Source: Chryseobacterium soldanellicola (GTDB lineage: Bacteria > Bacteroidota > Bacteroidia > Flavobacteriales > Weeksellaceae). From it: a DNA stretch of 64,000 bases. The notes under the pieces were generated by a model, which did no database searches, had not been told where the DNA came from, and saw only the letters and a list, made by a program, of their open reading frames with translations. A program made the translations under genes and the position numbers. The stretch spans positions 124,001 through 188,000 of the forward strand of contig NZ_FNKL01000001.1 in assembly GCF_900100115.1 (NCBI RefSeq), in the 5' to 3' direction. This document shows positions 27,146-36,259 of the stretch, in pieces. Positions within the stretch are counted from its first letter, which is position 1, and each line of letters starts with the position of its first letter.

Positions 27146-28117
27146 ATGATAAAAAAACAACTAACCATTTTAATTACGATTTTCATTTGTTCTTTTGCAT
27201 TTGCTCAAAAAGAAAAAGACAAATTACCATCATCTGAAAAAATTCTTAAAGAAATTTCTGAAAAAGCCTGTAAATGTATCGATTCTATTAATGGATATAA
27301 TAAGGCGAAAGATGCTGTTAATAAAGAAATCAGTGCCTGTATTGACAAAGATGTACTTGTCTATTCGATGACCAAAACTTTCGCAAAAACAAGCGATGAT
27401 ATTGAAAGCGGGAAAATTAAAGATAAAAAAATTGATGTAACTATTAATTCTAATCCTCAATCTGACGAATATAAACAAGCTTATTACGAAATTGAAACGG
27501 CTTTAATGGATAACTGTACAAGTATTAAAGAATTGGTTTCAGCAGCGGAAACCAGTCATGATTTAGTGTCAAAAGATCCTGTAGCTCTTGACTTTTACAA
27601 TAAGGCAATTGAGGCTTCCGGAAAAGAAGACTGGAAGGAAGCAATAAAAAATTACGAACAGGCAGTGAAAAAAGATCCCAAATTCATCTACGCATGGGAT
27701 AATTTGGGAATTTGCTACAGAAGAACAGGAGAATATGATAAGGCACTTGAAGCATATAGAAATTCATTAAAAATAGATCCAAAAGGTAAAATGCCTCTTC
27801 AAAACATTGGTCTTACCTATGTTTATAAAAAAGAATATCAAAAAGCAATTAATGCCTATTTAGATTTTGATAAAGTACATCCTAACGATGCAGAAGTCTA
27901 TTACGGAATCGGTCAGATTTATTATGATCATTTAAAAGATAATGAAAAAGCCTTAGATTATATGTCTAAAGCTTATAATATTTATACTGAACAAAAATCA
28001 CCCTACAGAACGGATGCCGAAACAATCATCGGATATATTTATAAAAAGATGAAAGATGAAGGTAAAACAGATAAATTCAAGGAAATCCTACAAAATAACA
28101 AAATTCGTTTAGAATAG
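27146..28117 (+). CDS. secreted TPR-repeat protein
   Basis: 323 residues: signal peptide ending SFAFAQ, a Cys-containing helical N-terminal part (EKACKCIDSING, SACIDKDVL, DNCTSIKEL) and three to four TPRs (~148-285, e.g. KDPKFIYAWDNLGICYRRTG). Periplasmic or exported interaction scaffold; partner unknown, though the tight spacing to the SGNH hydrolase suggests a shared role. Confidence 0.75.
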   Translation: MIKKQLTILITIFICSFAFAQKEKDKLPSSEKILKEISEKACKCIDSINGYNKAKDAVNKEISACIDKDVLVYSMTKTFAKTSDDIESGKIKDKKIDVTINSNPQSDEYKQAYYEIETALMDNCTSIKELVSAAETSHDLVSKDPVALDFYNKAIEASGKEDWKEAIKNYEQAVKKDPKFIYAWDNLGICYRRTGEYDKALEAYRNSLKIDPKGKMPLQNIGLTYVYKKEYQKAINAYLDFDKVHPNDAEVYYGIGQIYYDHLKDNEKALDYMSKAYNIYTEQKSPYRTDAETIIGYIYKKMKDEGKTDKFKEILQNNKIRLE

Positions 28118-28120
28118 ACA

Positions 28121-28147
28121 AAAAACTCCCGAATTGGGAGTTTTTTT
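28121..28147. terminator. bidirectional rho-independent terminator
   Basis: A 10-bp stem AAAAACTCCC / GGGAGTTTTT with a 5-base loop, between the convergent TPR and helicase genes. Confidence 0.85.
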
Positions 28148-29498
28148 ATTTCTTTCTTTTAGACTTTGAAATCGCTTTCTGTTGCGCTCTGTTGGCTCCG
28201 AACTTCTTGGGAGCTTTTCTTTTTGTTGGCCCGCCCCAGTTTTCTTTTTTATTTTTCTCCTTTTTCTCATGAAAAGCACCTCCACCATCAAATAGCTTGA
28301 CTTGATTTGGATTTTTCATAACGATCTGATCTTCTTCGGAAGCGATCTTTTTAGGATTAATTTTAACCGTTTCAGGGAAATCAATGAATTTTAATTCTTT
28401 ATCCATTAATAATTCGATATCAAGAACTAGCGGCTCTTCTTTTTTCGTTACAAAAGTGATCGCTTTACCATCCTTGTCTGCCCTACCCGTTCTACCGATT
28501 CTGTGAATATACTGTTCCGGAACTTCAGGCGTTTCGAAGTTGATAACATGGGTAATATCCGAGATATCAAGACCTCTCGCCATAACATCTGTTGTAATCA
28601 AACCTCTGATCTCTTCATTTTCAAAGCTTTTCATTGCTTTTAATCTGTAATTCTGAGATTTATTAGAGTGAATTACGTCAAACTGATCAGGGAAAAGCTC
28701 ATCAATTTTAATAAATAATAAGTCTGAATTCTTTTTATTATTCGTGAAAATCAACACTTTGGACATATCCGTATTGTTTTTCAATAAATGTTCAAGCAAA
28801 TTGATTTTTGTATTGAAATTTTCAACTTTATATGCTGTCTGATCAATTTTTTCAAGCGGAGTTCCTGATTTTGCCAATGAAATTTCGATCGGACCTGCAA
28901 AATACTGCTCCAGCATTTCATCCACAGCATCAGTCATCGTTGCAGAGAAAAGAATGTTTTGTCTCTTGTCTCTCATCATTTCGAAAATGTGTGTTAATTG
29001 TGGCCTGAAACCTAAATTAAGCATCTCATCAAACTCATCGATGATCAGTTTCTGAACTTCTTTCAGTGAAATAGCATTATCAATCGCTAAATCCATAATT
29101 CTTCCCGGTGTTCCTACCAAAATATCGCAGCCATCATTAAACAGCAGCTTTTGTGTATTGATATTTTTACCACCATAAATTCCGATCACTCTTGCAGTAA
29201 GATTCTCCGTTAATTTTTCAACAATTTCAGTTACCTGCACTACCAATTCTCTTGTAGGAACCAAAACTACAACCGTTGGATTTCCGGTCTTGTTATATTT
29301 CCAGGTTTTAAGAACAGGCAGCAGATACGCCAATGTTTTTCCGGTACCTGTCTGTGCAATTCCCATCACATCTCTCCCGGAAAGTATAGGTCCTATACTC
29401 TTTTCCTGAATAGGCGTGGGTTCAAACAATTCAAGGTCTGCCAAAACATCCAGAACCTTAACCGGTAAATCAAAGTCTGCAAAAGTGAGTTTTTCCAT
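28146..29498 (-). CDS. DEAD-box-type ATP-dependent RNA helicase
   Basis: 450 residues. Q-motif region FEPTPIQEKSIGP, Walker A AQTGTGKT, PTREL, TPGR, motif II written DEFD rather than DEAD, motif III SAT and motif VI HRIGRTGRA are all in order. A lysine-rich tail (after ~400: KRKAPKKFGAN, SKSKRKK) would bind RNA. RhlE-like; likely ribosome assembly or cold adaptation. Single gene. Confidence 0.93.
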   Translation of the reverse strand: MEKLTFADFDLPVKVLDVLADLELFEPTPIQEKSIGPILSGRDVMGIAQTGTGKTLAYLLPVLKTWKYNKTGNPTVVVLVPTRELVVQVTEIVEKLTENLTARVIGIYGGKNINTQKLLFNDGCDILVGTPGRIMDLAIDNAISLKEVQKLIIDEFDEMLNLGFRPQLTHIFEMMRDKRQNILFSATMTDAVDEMLEQYFAGPIEISLAKSGTPLEKIDQTAYKVENFNTKINLLEHLLKNNTDMSKVLIFTNNKKNSDLLFIKIDELFPDQFDVIHSNKSQNYRLKAMKSFENEEIRGLITTDVMARGLDISDITHVINFETPEVPEQYIHRIGRTGRADKDGKAITFVTKKEEPLVLDIELLMDKELKFIDFPETVKINPKKIASEEDQIVMKNPNQVKLFDGGGAFHEKKEKNKKENWGGPTKRKAPKKFGANRAQQKAISKSKRKK

Positions 29499-29607
29499 TT
29501 TGCAAAGATAGGCAATTAATTTATTTGTAAAATTTAAGTTAAAAAAGCTTTCAGACCGGAAGATATTTAGTTTAAAATTCTAGATTTTGGATTTAATGTT
29601 AAACTAT

Positions 29608-29703
29608 AAATGCTTCGACAGGCTCAGCATAACATTTCTAATACTAACTGTATTTTAACAGCAAATTTTTAGCGATGTCATGCTGAGCCTGTCGAAGCAT
29701 TTT
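29608..29703. repeat. dispersed palindromic repeat, family A, copy 2
   Basis: Arms of about 22 bases (left includes TGCTTCGACAGGCTCAGCAT) flanking a centre that aligns with the reverse complement of the centre of copy 1 (shared CTAATAC, AACTGT and TTTTTAGCG-like blocks). Lies between the helicase start and the next minus-strand gene. Confidence 0.8.
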
Positions 29704-29722
29704 ATATACAAATCTATTAAAA

Positions 29723-30226
29723 TTAATTAACCTTCACACTTTTGCTGATAATTTTAATATCATCATCCTTCCAGACACTTGTCGTAATAATTACATAACC
29801 TTTCTTTTTCGGATCTTTTTTAATCGGGAATTTTTCATCCTCCCACTGCGAACAATGAGTAGAAATCGGTGCTACCAAAGGTTGCCAATCATTATTTTTA
29901 TACGTATAAACATAAAGCGGATGCCAGCAACTTGTACACCAATCGGGATAAAAACCGATGTCATCTTTTCCGTCGTTATTTAAATCTTTAAGATTGTACA
30001 AAGTTCCGTTTTTAGCAGGTGCAATCGTGAACGGTTTAATTTTTTTATCACTAAAATAGATGATCGTTTCGCATTTTCCATCACAATCATCGCTGCAATC
30101 GCTTACTTTTGTGTAGGCATATTCTTTTGTTCCGTTTCCGTCGTAGTCACCTAGAGTTCCTTCATCTTTCTGACCGAAAATTAAAGAACTGCAGAATGTT
30201 AGAGCGAATAAGATTAATATTTTCAT
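29723..30226 (-). CDS. secreted protein with Ca-binding-like DxDxNG repeats
   Basis: 167 residues, signal peptide ending IFGQ. Two EF-hand/dockerin-like loops are seen, GDYDGNGTKEY and DLNNDGKDDIGF, with a cysteine cluster (DCSDDCDGKCE) and WCTSCWHPLY. The pattern resembles FG-GAP/VCBS-like proteins. Function unknown. Confidence 0.65.
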   Translation of the reverse strand: MKILILFALTFCSSLIFGQKDEGTLGDYDGNGTKEYAYTKVSDCSDDCDGKCETIIYFSDKKIKPFTIAPAKNGTLYNLKDLNNDGKDDIGFYPDWCTSCWHPLYVYTYKNNDWQPLVAPISTHCSQWEDEKFPIKKDPKKKGYVIITTSVWKDDDIKIISKSVKVN

Positions 30227-30288
30227 TGGTGCAAAATTTTATTTAATAGTAATTGACGCAAACTGGTGTGATTTTTCTTTTTGATAAA

Positions 30289-31938
30289 TTATTTCCTGGT
30301 AATTCTCAGCAAAATAATAATCACCAATAAGATTGAAAAAATAAAACCCAAAACCGCAACCAACGACATCTCACCTATTCTCGGACCCGATTCTGAAACA
30401 AAAACAATGGCTGTCGCAATAATATTTGCCCCCAAAATCATGGCTAAGATCAGATTAACAATACTTGATTTTATTAATTGATTGGTCTTTTCAATATTCT
30501 TAATTTCGCTTGAAACGGTGAATTTATTTTCGTCTAATTTTTGTAAAACAGAACGCAGCTCTTTTGGGATTTCATCTACATTATCCGTGAAATTCATCAT
30601 CCGGTCCATTCCGGTTTTTAAAATATTCTTCGGACTGATCTTTTTTGTGAATATTTTTTTTGTGTACGGATGAAGGCTTTTAACAATATCCAAATCAGGA
30701 TTAATGGTTCTTCCAACGCCTTCAATGAGGCCGATTCCTTTAAATAAAAGATAAAAATAATCCGGCATATGAAGTCGGTTATCTTTTAAAACATCTTTCA
30801 TTTTATTAATAATCAACTGAGGATTAATCTCTTTCAAAGACGAGCTGTGAACGAAATTCAAAATATCCTCAACATCATTTTCAAATCTCCTTTCATCCGG
30901 AATCTCATAGCTTATCGCCATTTTCTTAAGATATCTTACAATTTTATGGGCATTTTTAGCAACAAAACTTACAATTAAATTTTCAAGAATTTCTTTATCA
31001 TTCGGTTGAATTTTTCCTACAGCACCAAAATCGATGAAAACTACTTTTTCGTCTTTTTTCACCAAAATATTTCCCGCATGAGGATCAGCATGGAAAAATC
31101 CGTAATCTAAAATCTGCGAGACAAAAAGTCTTAATCCGGTTTCTGAAACCTTGACCGGATCAATATTATTAGCTAAAAGTCCGGCTTTATCGGTAACTTT
31201 TATTCCATCGATAAATTCCATACAAAGAACATTGTTGTTGGAAAATTCTTCATAAATCTTCGGAACATATGTTTCTTTATTATTTTTAAAATTTCTGGCA
31301 AATTGTAGAATATTATCCTTTTCATTAATTAACGAAACTTCTTCCAGTAAAGATTTTTCAAAAGTGGAAATCGCCTGCTTTAAATTCAGCTTTTCTCCTA
31401 TTTCAGAATAAGAGGAAACAAGTTTTTCCAAATCTTTGATTAACAATAAATCATCTTCGATAACCGTCTGTACATCAGGTTTTTTAATCTTTAAAATCAC
31501 CTCATTTCCATTCAGCAATGTTGCCTGATAAACCTGTGCAATTGAGGCTGTTGCCAAGGGTTCTTTCTGAACATCCAAAAAATGCTCTTTAACAGAAATA
31601 TTAAATTCATTTTCAAGAATTTCTTCGACATTCATTTCAACTTTGTCTACCTTATCCTGCAGTTTCTGCAATTCCTGAACAAGCTCAGGCGGAAGCAGAT
31701 CTTCCCTGTTGCTGAAGGTCTGCCCAAGCTTCACAAAAGTGGGTCCCAACTCCTCCAAAACTAGCCTGATTCTCTCGTAAACCGTACCTTTTGATATGAT
31801 TTCATCAGGATTATCGGACACATCTTCGTGTTTATTTCCGCCATTCATCCTTGCCAACATATCTTTAAAGCCATATTTACTTAATACGGAAATTAATCGG
31901 GCTGATCTTTTGAGTTTTCTGTGTTGCTTGTCAAACAT
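30289..31938 (-). CDS. ABC1/UbiB-family atypical kinase
   Basis: 549 residues. The KxGQ motif region (GPTFVKLGQTFSNREDLLPP), the alanine-rich loop (ATASIAQVYQA) and the metal/catalytic block FFHADPHAGNILV followed by FIDFGAVGK define the family; two C-terminal helices anchor it in the membrane. In other bacteria UbiB supports ubiquinone synthesis; flavobacteria use menaquinone, so a role in quinone or lipid handling is inferred. Divergent from a small gene. Confidence 0.88.
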   Translation of the reverse strand: MFDKQHRKLKRSARLISVLSKYGFKDMLARMNGGNKHEDVSDNPDEIISKGTVYERIRLVLEELGPTFVKLGQTFSNREDLLPPELVQELQKLQDKVDKVEMNVEEILENEFNISVKEHFLDVQKEPLATASIAQVYQATLLNGNEVILKIKKPDVQTVIEDDLLLIKDLEKLVSSYSEIGEKLNLKQAISTFEKSLLEEVSLINEKDNILQFARNFKNNKETYVPKIYEEFSNNNVLCMEFIDGIKVTDKAGLLANNIDPVKVSETGLRLFVSQILDYGFFHADPHAGNILVKKDEKVVFIDFGAVGKIQPNDKEILENLIVSFVAKNAHKIVRYLKKMAISYEIPDERRFENDVEDILNFVHSSSLKEINPQLIINKMKDVLKDNRLHMPDYFYLLFKGIGLIEGVGRTINPDLDIVKSLHPYTKKIFTKKISPKNILKTGMDRMMNFTDNVDEIPKELRSVLQKLDENKFTVSSEIKNIEKTNQLIKSSIVNLILAMILGANIIATAIVFVSESGPRIGEMSLVAVLGFIFSILLVIIILLRITRK

Positions 31939-32040
31939 ATTGTATGAAATAAGAGTGCAAATTACTCCAAAAATTGTTCCTTAAGATCATATTTTACTTA
32001 AATTATCTAATTTTAAAACTTAAATTAAAATAGAATCCTA

Positions 32041-32262
32041 ATGACTGAATTAGAATTGAAAAACATACTTGAAATTTGTAACAATGCAACAAAAGCTCCT
32101 TGGAAATCATACGTTGAGGGAAGAGATTTTACTTCAGGTTCTAATTTTATAATGACTGGAGAAAACGAAAATCAAGATTATAATATAGAATTTTTAAAAA
32201 TTAAACCTGAAGATCAGGATTTTATTGCAATGGCAAGAAATGTAATTCCTCAATTAAATTGA
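32041..32262 (+). CDS. small conserved-looking hypothetical protein
   Basis: 73 residues, soluble, no signal. The pattern ICNNATKAPWKSYVEGRD ... DQDFIAMARNVIPQL resembles short proteins, some phage-borne, with a 'PW...DxxFIAxAR' core; no function is known to me. It starts 102 bases from the divergent UbiB-like gene and precedes the bacteriocin-like peptide by about 100 bases. Confidence 0.55.
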   Translation: MTELELKNILEICNNATKAPWKSYVEGRDFTSGSNFIMTGENENQDYNIEFLKIKPEDQDFIAMARNVIPQLN

Positions 32263-32366
32263 CGAAATCATGAAACTTAAATCTCAACTATAAAATAATT
32301 AATTCATAAATTATTTTTAACTTTATAATCACCAAATATTAAAACTAACCTATAAAAAATATTAAA

Positions 32367-32522
32367 ATGAAAAATTTAAAGAAAGTATCAAGACAACAAA
32401 TGAAAAGTATTTCCGGAAGCGGAATTATCAGAAACTGCTCAAACAAATGCTGTCCGGATGACGGAAGACCAAGATGCCCGGGATTGATCTGTCCGGCCGT
32501 TCTTTGTCCGCAATTAGCTTAA
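32367..32522 (+). CDS. Cys-rich bacteriocin-like small peptide
   Basis: 51 residues, shorter than most ORF cut-offs. A basic leader-like N-terminus (MKNLKKVSRQQMKSISGSG) resembles double-glycine-type leaders, although the cleavage motif reads GSG. The C-terminal half has six cysteines, four of them followed by Pro (CCP, CPG, CPA, CPQ). Chryseobacterium genomes often carry such 'bacteriocin-like' peptides. No modifying enzyme or exporter lies beside it. It ends just before a strong terminator. Confidence 0.7.
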   Translation: MKNLKKVSRQQMKSISGSGIIRNCSNKCCPDDGRPRCPGLICPAVLCPQLA

Positions 32523-32547
32523 AATCAATAAATTGTTAGATAAAACA

Positions 32548-32583
32548 AAAAAAAGACTGCACCTTATGATGCAGTCTTTTTTT
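32548..32583. terminator. bidirectional rho-independent terminator
   Basis: A perfect 14-bp stem (32548-32561 with 32570-32583) with an 8-base loop between the peptide gene and the convergent GNAT-nitrilase gene, touching the latter's stop codon. Confidence 0.85.
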
Positions 32584-34081
32584 ACTTCAGATACGTTTCG
32601 TACAAATCTTTTCTTCGGTCTTTCATCACCTGAACCGAGCCATGATGATGGAGATCTTTTAATAAATTTAAATCTACATCCACGATCAAAGTCATTTCTG
32701 TATTTGGTGTTGCTTCACCTTTAACTGCGTTCGACGGAAAGGCAAAATCGGAAGGCGTAAAAACCGCAGCCTGGCCAAACTGGATATCCATATTATTAAC
32801 TCCCGGAAGATTTCCGACACAGCCGGCAATCGCCACATAACATTCGTTTTCAATAGCTCTGGCGGCGGCGCAATGGCGAACACGCATATAAGCATTCTGA
32901 GTATCAGTTAAATAAGGAACAAAAAGGATTTTCATTCCCTGATCGGCTAAAATTCTCGGAAGCTCCGGAAATTCAACATCATAACAGATCACAAGACCAA
33001 TTTTCCCGCAGTCGGTATCGAAAACTTTGATCTCATTTCCGCCTTTCATTCCGTAATATTTTCTTTCGTTGGGCGTGATATGAATTTTCCGGTACTCATC
33101 AATTCGGCCGTCACGGTGAAGAAGATAACTCACATTATACAGATCATTATTTTCAAAAACAGGCATGCTTCCAGAGATGATATTAACGTTGTAACTTATC
33201 GCCAATTCTGAGATTTTCGCCTTAATCTCTTCTGATAATTTTGCCAGCTCAATCATACTATCACGCTCCGAAAGATTGTTGAAAGGCGCCAGCAAAGGCG
33301 TATTAAACAGCTCCGGAAATAAGACAAAATCCGATTTATAATCGCCCATTACATCTACAAAAAATTCCACTTGCTCATAAAATTCATTTATATCTTTGAA
33401 ATGTCTCATCTGCCACTGTACCAATCCAAGACGAATGATGCTGTCCTGCATTGTGTTGGGTTTTTTACTGTAATAAATATTGTTCCATTGCAGTAAAACG
33501 GCATTTTCCTTTGAAGATTCGTCTTCCGGAAGATATTTCTTCAACACTCTGATTGGCAGAAAGTTGTTGGAGAGCTGGAACGACAAAACGGGATCATAGA
33601 TTTCCTTGTCTCTCACCCTTCTGATATATTCTCTTGGTGATAGTTCGCTATGTTTATGATAATTCGGGATTCTCCCGCCTAAAATGATGGACTTAAGATT
33701 CAGTAATTCGCATAATTCTTTTCTTGCATCGTACAATCTTCTCCCCAATCTCAGTTCACGATACTCGGGATCAACGAAAATTTCGATTCCGTATAAGACA
33801 TTTCCGGTTGATAAGTGGGTGTTAAAAGTATAATTTCCCGTGATATCGCTGTATGTATGATCATCACCAAATTCATCATAATTCACAATAATGGAAAGTG
33901 CAACAGCTGCCAATTTTCCGTCTACTGTTATGCAGATCTGTCCTTTAGGAAATATCTTGGTTAATTTTTCGATGCTTTTTTTAGACCAGACATATTCTGA
34001 CATTTGAGGATAGGCGCGTCTCATTGTTTCGACCAATCCGTCATAATCCTGAACTGTCAGGGTTCTCGTTTCTATTTGCAT
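32582..34081 (-). CDS. fused GNAT acetyltransferase / carbon-nitrogen hydrolase
   Basis: 499 residues. An N-terminal GNAT domain (~1-165: DPEYRELRLGRRLYDARKEL is the acetyl-CoA loop) is fused to a nitrilase-type domain (~215-495) with catalytic Glu in DFVLFPELFNTP, Lys in YRKIHITPNE and Cys in IGLVICYDVEFPEL. The two-domain layout is common in bacteria; substrates are unknown, likely an amide or amine. Single gene. Confidence 0.88.
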   Translation of the reverse strand: MQIETRTLTVQDYDGLVETMRRAYPQMSEYVWSKKSIEKLTKIFPKGQICITVDGKLAAVALSIIVNYDEFGDDHTYSDITGNYTFNTHLSTGNVLYGIEIFVDPEYRELRLGRRLYDARKELCELLNLKSIILGGRIPNYHKHSELSPREYIRRVRDKEIYDPVLSFQLSNNFLPIRVLKKYLPEDESSKENAVLLQWNNIYYSKKPNTMQDSIIRLGLVQWQMRHFKDINEFYEQVEFFVDVMGDYKSDFVLFPELFNTPLLAPFNNLSERDSMIELAKLSEEIKAKISELAISYNVNIISGSMPVFENNDLYNVSYLLHRDGRIDEYRKIHITPNERKYYGMKGGNEIKVFDTDCGKIGLVICYDVEFPELPRILADQGMKILFVPYLTDTQNAYMRVRHCAAARAIENECYVAIAGCVGNLPGVNNMDIQFGQAAVFTPSDFAFPSNAVKGEATPNTEMTLIVDVDLNLLKDLHHHGSVQVMKDRRKDLYETYLK

Positions 34082-34170
34082 TTGAAGTAATTTTACTTAA
34101 ATTTAGGGAAAATTTAAACAAATCCTATTTAAATAGAATTAAAGATTTTATTAAAAATTTCTTATAACAA

Positions 34171-34452
34171 ATGAAAATCTACGCGTTAATTCAAACCATA
34201 AGTATTACAATTATTTTTGCCTTAAGAATTTTTTATGCTGATTCCACAATTAATGTTTCACATAATTTGAATTTATTATTTAATTCAAATATCAATACTG
34301 GTGATGCAAAAAGTTTTGTTTATTTTTATTTAATGTTGTCAATGATATTAAGCTATCTTATTTTCCATAAGCACTGGATATTTAAAGCTATTTATTGTTT
34401 ATTAATTTGTATAAATATTTTACTGATTGTATTTTCATTAAAGCAATTTTAA
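34171..34452 (+). CDS. small hypothetical membrane protein
   Basis: 93 residues with three hydrophobic helices (about 5-23, 46-63, 68-88). No family recognised. Very A/T-rich. An isolated gene between two convergently ended minus-strand genes, so its reality rests on the ORF and topology only. Confidence 0.45.
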   Translation: MKIYALIQTISITIIFALRIFYADSTINVSHNLNLLFNSNINTGDAKSFVYFYLMLSMILSYLIFHKHWIFKAIYCLLICINILLIVFSLKQF

Positions 34453-34464
34453 GCTTAAAATAAA

Positions 34465-34488
34465 AAATCCCGCCCAAAGGCAGGATTT
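34465..34488 (-). terminator. rho-independent terminator of guaA
   Basis: A 10-bp stem with a 4-base loop; the one non-Watson-Crick position becomes G-U when read from the minus strand, and a T-rich run follows in that direction. Confidence 0.75.
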
Positions 34489-34510
34489 GTATTTAAAATT
34501 CAAGTCAAAA

Positions 34511-36040
34511 TTATTCCCACTCGATGGTTGCCGGCGGTTTGCTTGAAATATCGTAAGCTACTCTGTTGATGCCTCTTACTTCGTTAATAATTCTGCTGGA
34601 AACAGTATCTAAAAACTCGTAAGGAAGTCTGCTCCATGTTGCTGTCATAAAGTCGATGGTGTTTGCAGAACGAACTACAGCTGTGTATTCGTACGTTCTT
34701 TCATCACCCATTACTCCGACGGATTTTACGGGAAGAAGCACTACAAAAGCCTGAGAAACTTTTTCATACAAATCATTTTTATACAATTCTTCGATGAAAA
34801 TATCGTCTGCTTCCTGTAAAATTCTCACTTTTTCAGCATCTACAGCTCCTAAAATTCTGATTCCCAAACCAGGACCAGGGAAAGGGTGTCTGTGAACCAA
34901 ATGATGAGGAATACCCAATTCTTCACCCACTTTTCTTACTTCATCTTTGAATAATTCTCTCAAAGGCTCCAATAATTCGAAATCCATTTCTTCCGGAAGT
35001 CCGCCAACGTTGTGGTGAGATTTGATTACTGCTGAAGGTCCGTTTACAGACTGGCTTTCAATTACATCCGGATAAATCGTTCCTTGAGCTAAGAATTTAG
35101 CACCTTCAATTTTATGAGATTCTTCATCAAAAACGTGAATAAATTCATTTCCGATGATTTTTCTTTTGGCTTCAGGATCATCAACTCCTGCTAATTTTGA
35201 TAAAAATCTTTCAGAAGCATCCACCAATTTAATGTTCATATGGAAATGTTCTCCATAATTGTCCATTACTTTTTTGCCCTCGTCTTTTCTCAATAAACCT
35301 GTGTCTACGAAGATACAAGTCAATTGATCACCGATCGCTCTGTGAATTAAAACTGCTGCCACAGAAGAATCTACGCCTCCTGAAAGCCCAAGGATCACTT
35401 TGTTATCACCTACTCTTTCACGGATTTCTGAGATTGTTTTATCGATATAATTGGTCAGCTTCCAGTTTTTCTCTGCATTACAGATTCCGAAAACGAAATT
35501 CTCCAACATTTTCCCTCCTTCTTCGGTATGCGAAACTTCAGGGTGAAACTGTACACAATAGATTTTTCTTTCTTCATTTGAAATAGAAGCAATTACACCG
35601 GATTTTGCGTTTAATTCAAAACCTGCAGGCAATTCTCCAACTTCGTCAAAGTGACTCATCCAGACAATAGAATTCTGAGTAACGCCTTTTAACAAAGAAC
35701 TTTCTTTAATGATATCTAAATGAGCTTTTCCATATTCACCTTTTACGCCTTTATGAACCTTTCCGCCCAAAAGATGTGCTGTCAACTGCATTCCGTAGCA
35801 AATCCCCAAAACCGGAATTCCCTGCTCGTACAATTCTTTTTTAACCAAATGAGCATTTTCCGCGTTTACAGAACTTGGTCCGCCGGAAAGGATAATTCCT
35901 CTCGGCTGTTTTTCTAAAATAGTTTCTAATGGTGTATTGAAAGGCAAAATTTCAGAATATACCCCCATCTCACGGATTCTTCTTCCGATAAGCTGGTTGT
36001 ACTGTGATCCGAAATCTAATATGATAATACCGTTATTCAT
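34511..36040 (-). CDS. guaA: GMP synthase (glutamine-hydrolysing)
   Basis: 509 residues. Glutaminase domain with nucleophile Cys in PVLGICYGMQ and His/Glu in CVQFHPEVSHTEEGG; ATP-pyrophosphatase domain with LGLSGGVDSSVAA; dimerisation domain ending SSKPPATIEWE. Converts XMP to GMP. Last of the purine genes purM-purN-purH-purD-guaA on this strand, but separated from purD by 219 bases of hairpins, so it may have its own promoter. Confidence 0.97.
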   Translation of the reverse strand: MNNGIIILDFGSQYNQLIGRRIREMGVYSEILPFNTPLETILEKQPRGIILSGGPSSVNAENAHLVKKELYEQGIPVLGICYGMQLTAHLLGGKVHKGVKGEYGKAHLDIIKESSLLKGVTQNSIVWMSHFDEVGELPAGFELNAKSGVIASISNEERKIYCVQFHPEVSHTEEGGKMLENFVFGICNAEKNWKLTNYIDKTISEIRERVGDNKVILGLSGGVDSSVAAVLIHRAIGDQLTCIFVDTGLLRKDEGKKVMDNYGEHFHMNIKLVDASERFLSKLAGVDDPEAKRKIIGNEFIHVFDEESHKIEGAKFLAQGTIYPDVIESQSVNGPSAVIKSHHNVGGLPEEMDFELLEPLRELFKDEVRKVGEELGIPHHLVHRHPFPGPGLGIRILGAVDAEKVRILQEADDIFIEELYKNDLYEKVSQAFVVLLPVKSVGVMGDERTYEYTAVVRSANTIDFMTATWSRLPYEFLDTVSSRIINEVRGINRVAYDISSKPPATIEWE

Positions 36041-36077
36041 TTTTATAATTGATAAATGATGATTGATAATTAATTGT

Positions 36078-36192
36078 TCCGGGTTTCACCCGGAGCTATT
36101 GTTGTTTCGCCCTTTCAGGGCTCTCCAAACTCTTTTAAGTTTTGGCTAAAGCCTATTCTATAATTTAACTTTTTAATCGGGCTAAAGCCCGA
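36078..36192. repeat. array of four short hairpins
   Basis: Four stems in a row: TCCGGGT/ACCCGGA (36078-36094), GCCC/GGGC (36109-36121), GGCT/AGCC (36144-36153) and TCGGGCT/AGCCCGA (36177-36192), loops of 2-5 bases. Such arrays fill intergenic gaps in many Bacteroidota. The gap 36041-36259 contains no gene. Confidence 0.65.
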
Positions 36193-36213
36193 TCCTATTG
36201 ATGAAATCTTTAC

Positions 36214-36248
36214 AAAAAAAGACTTGGAAACTGCTCCAAATCTTTTTT
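36214..36248 (-). terminator. rho-independent terminator of purD
   Basis: A 14-bp stem with one mismatch and a 6-base loop, A tract and T tract outside, 12 bases past the purD stop. Confidence 0.75.
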
Positions 36249-36259
36249 CGTGATTTATT

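Noticed and set aside
32041..32262. immunity gene for the neighbouring bacteriocin-like peptide
   Set aside because: It is soluble, precedes the peptide by ~100 bases and resembles a widespread small protein family found without such peptides.
36078..36192. CRISPR array reading of the stem series
   Set aside because: The stems differ in sequence, spacing is irregular, there are no constant repeats of 25-40 bases and no cas genes.
36214..36248. small RNA gene
   Set aside because: Position right after purD and the A/T-tract stem fit a plain terminator.
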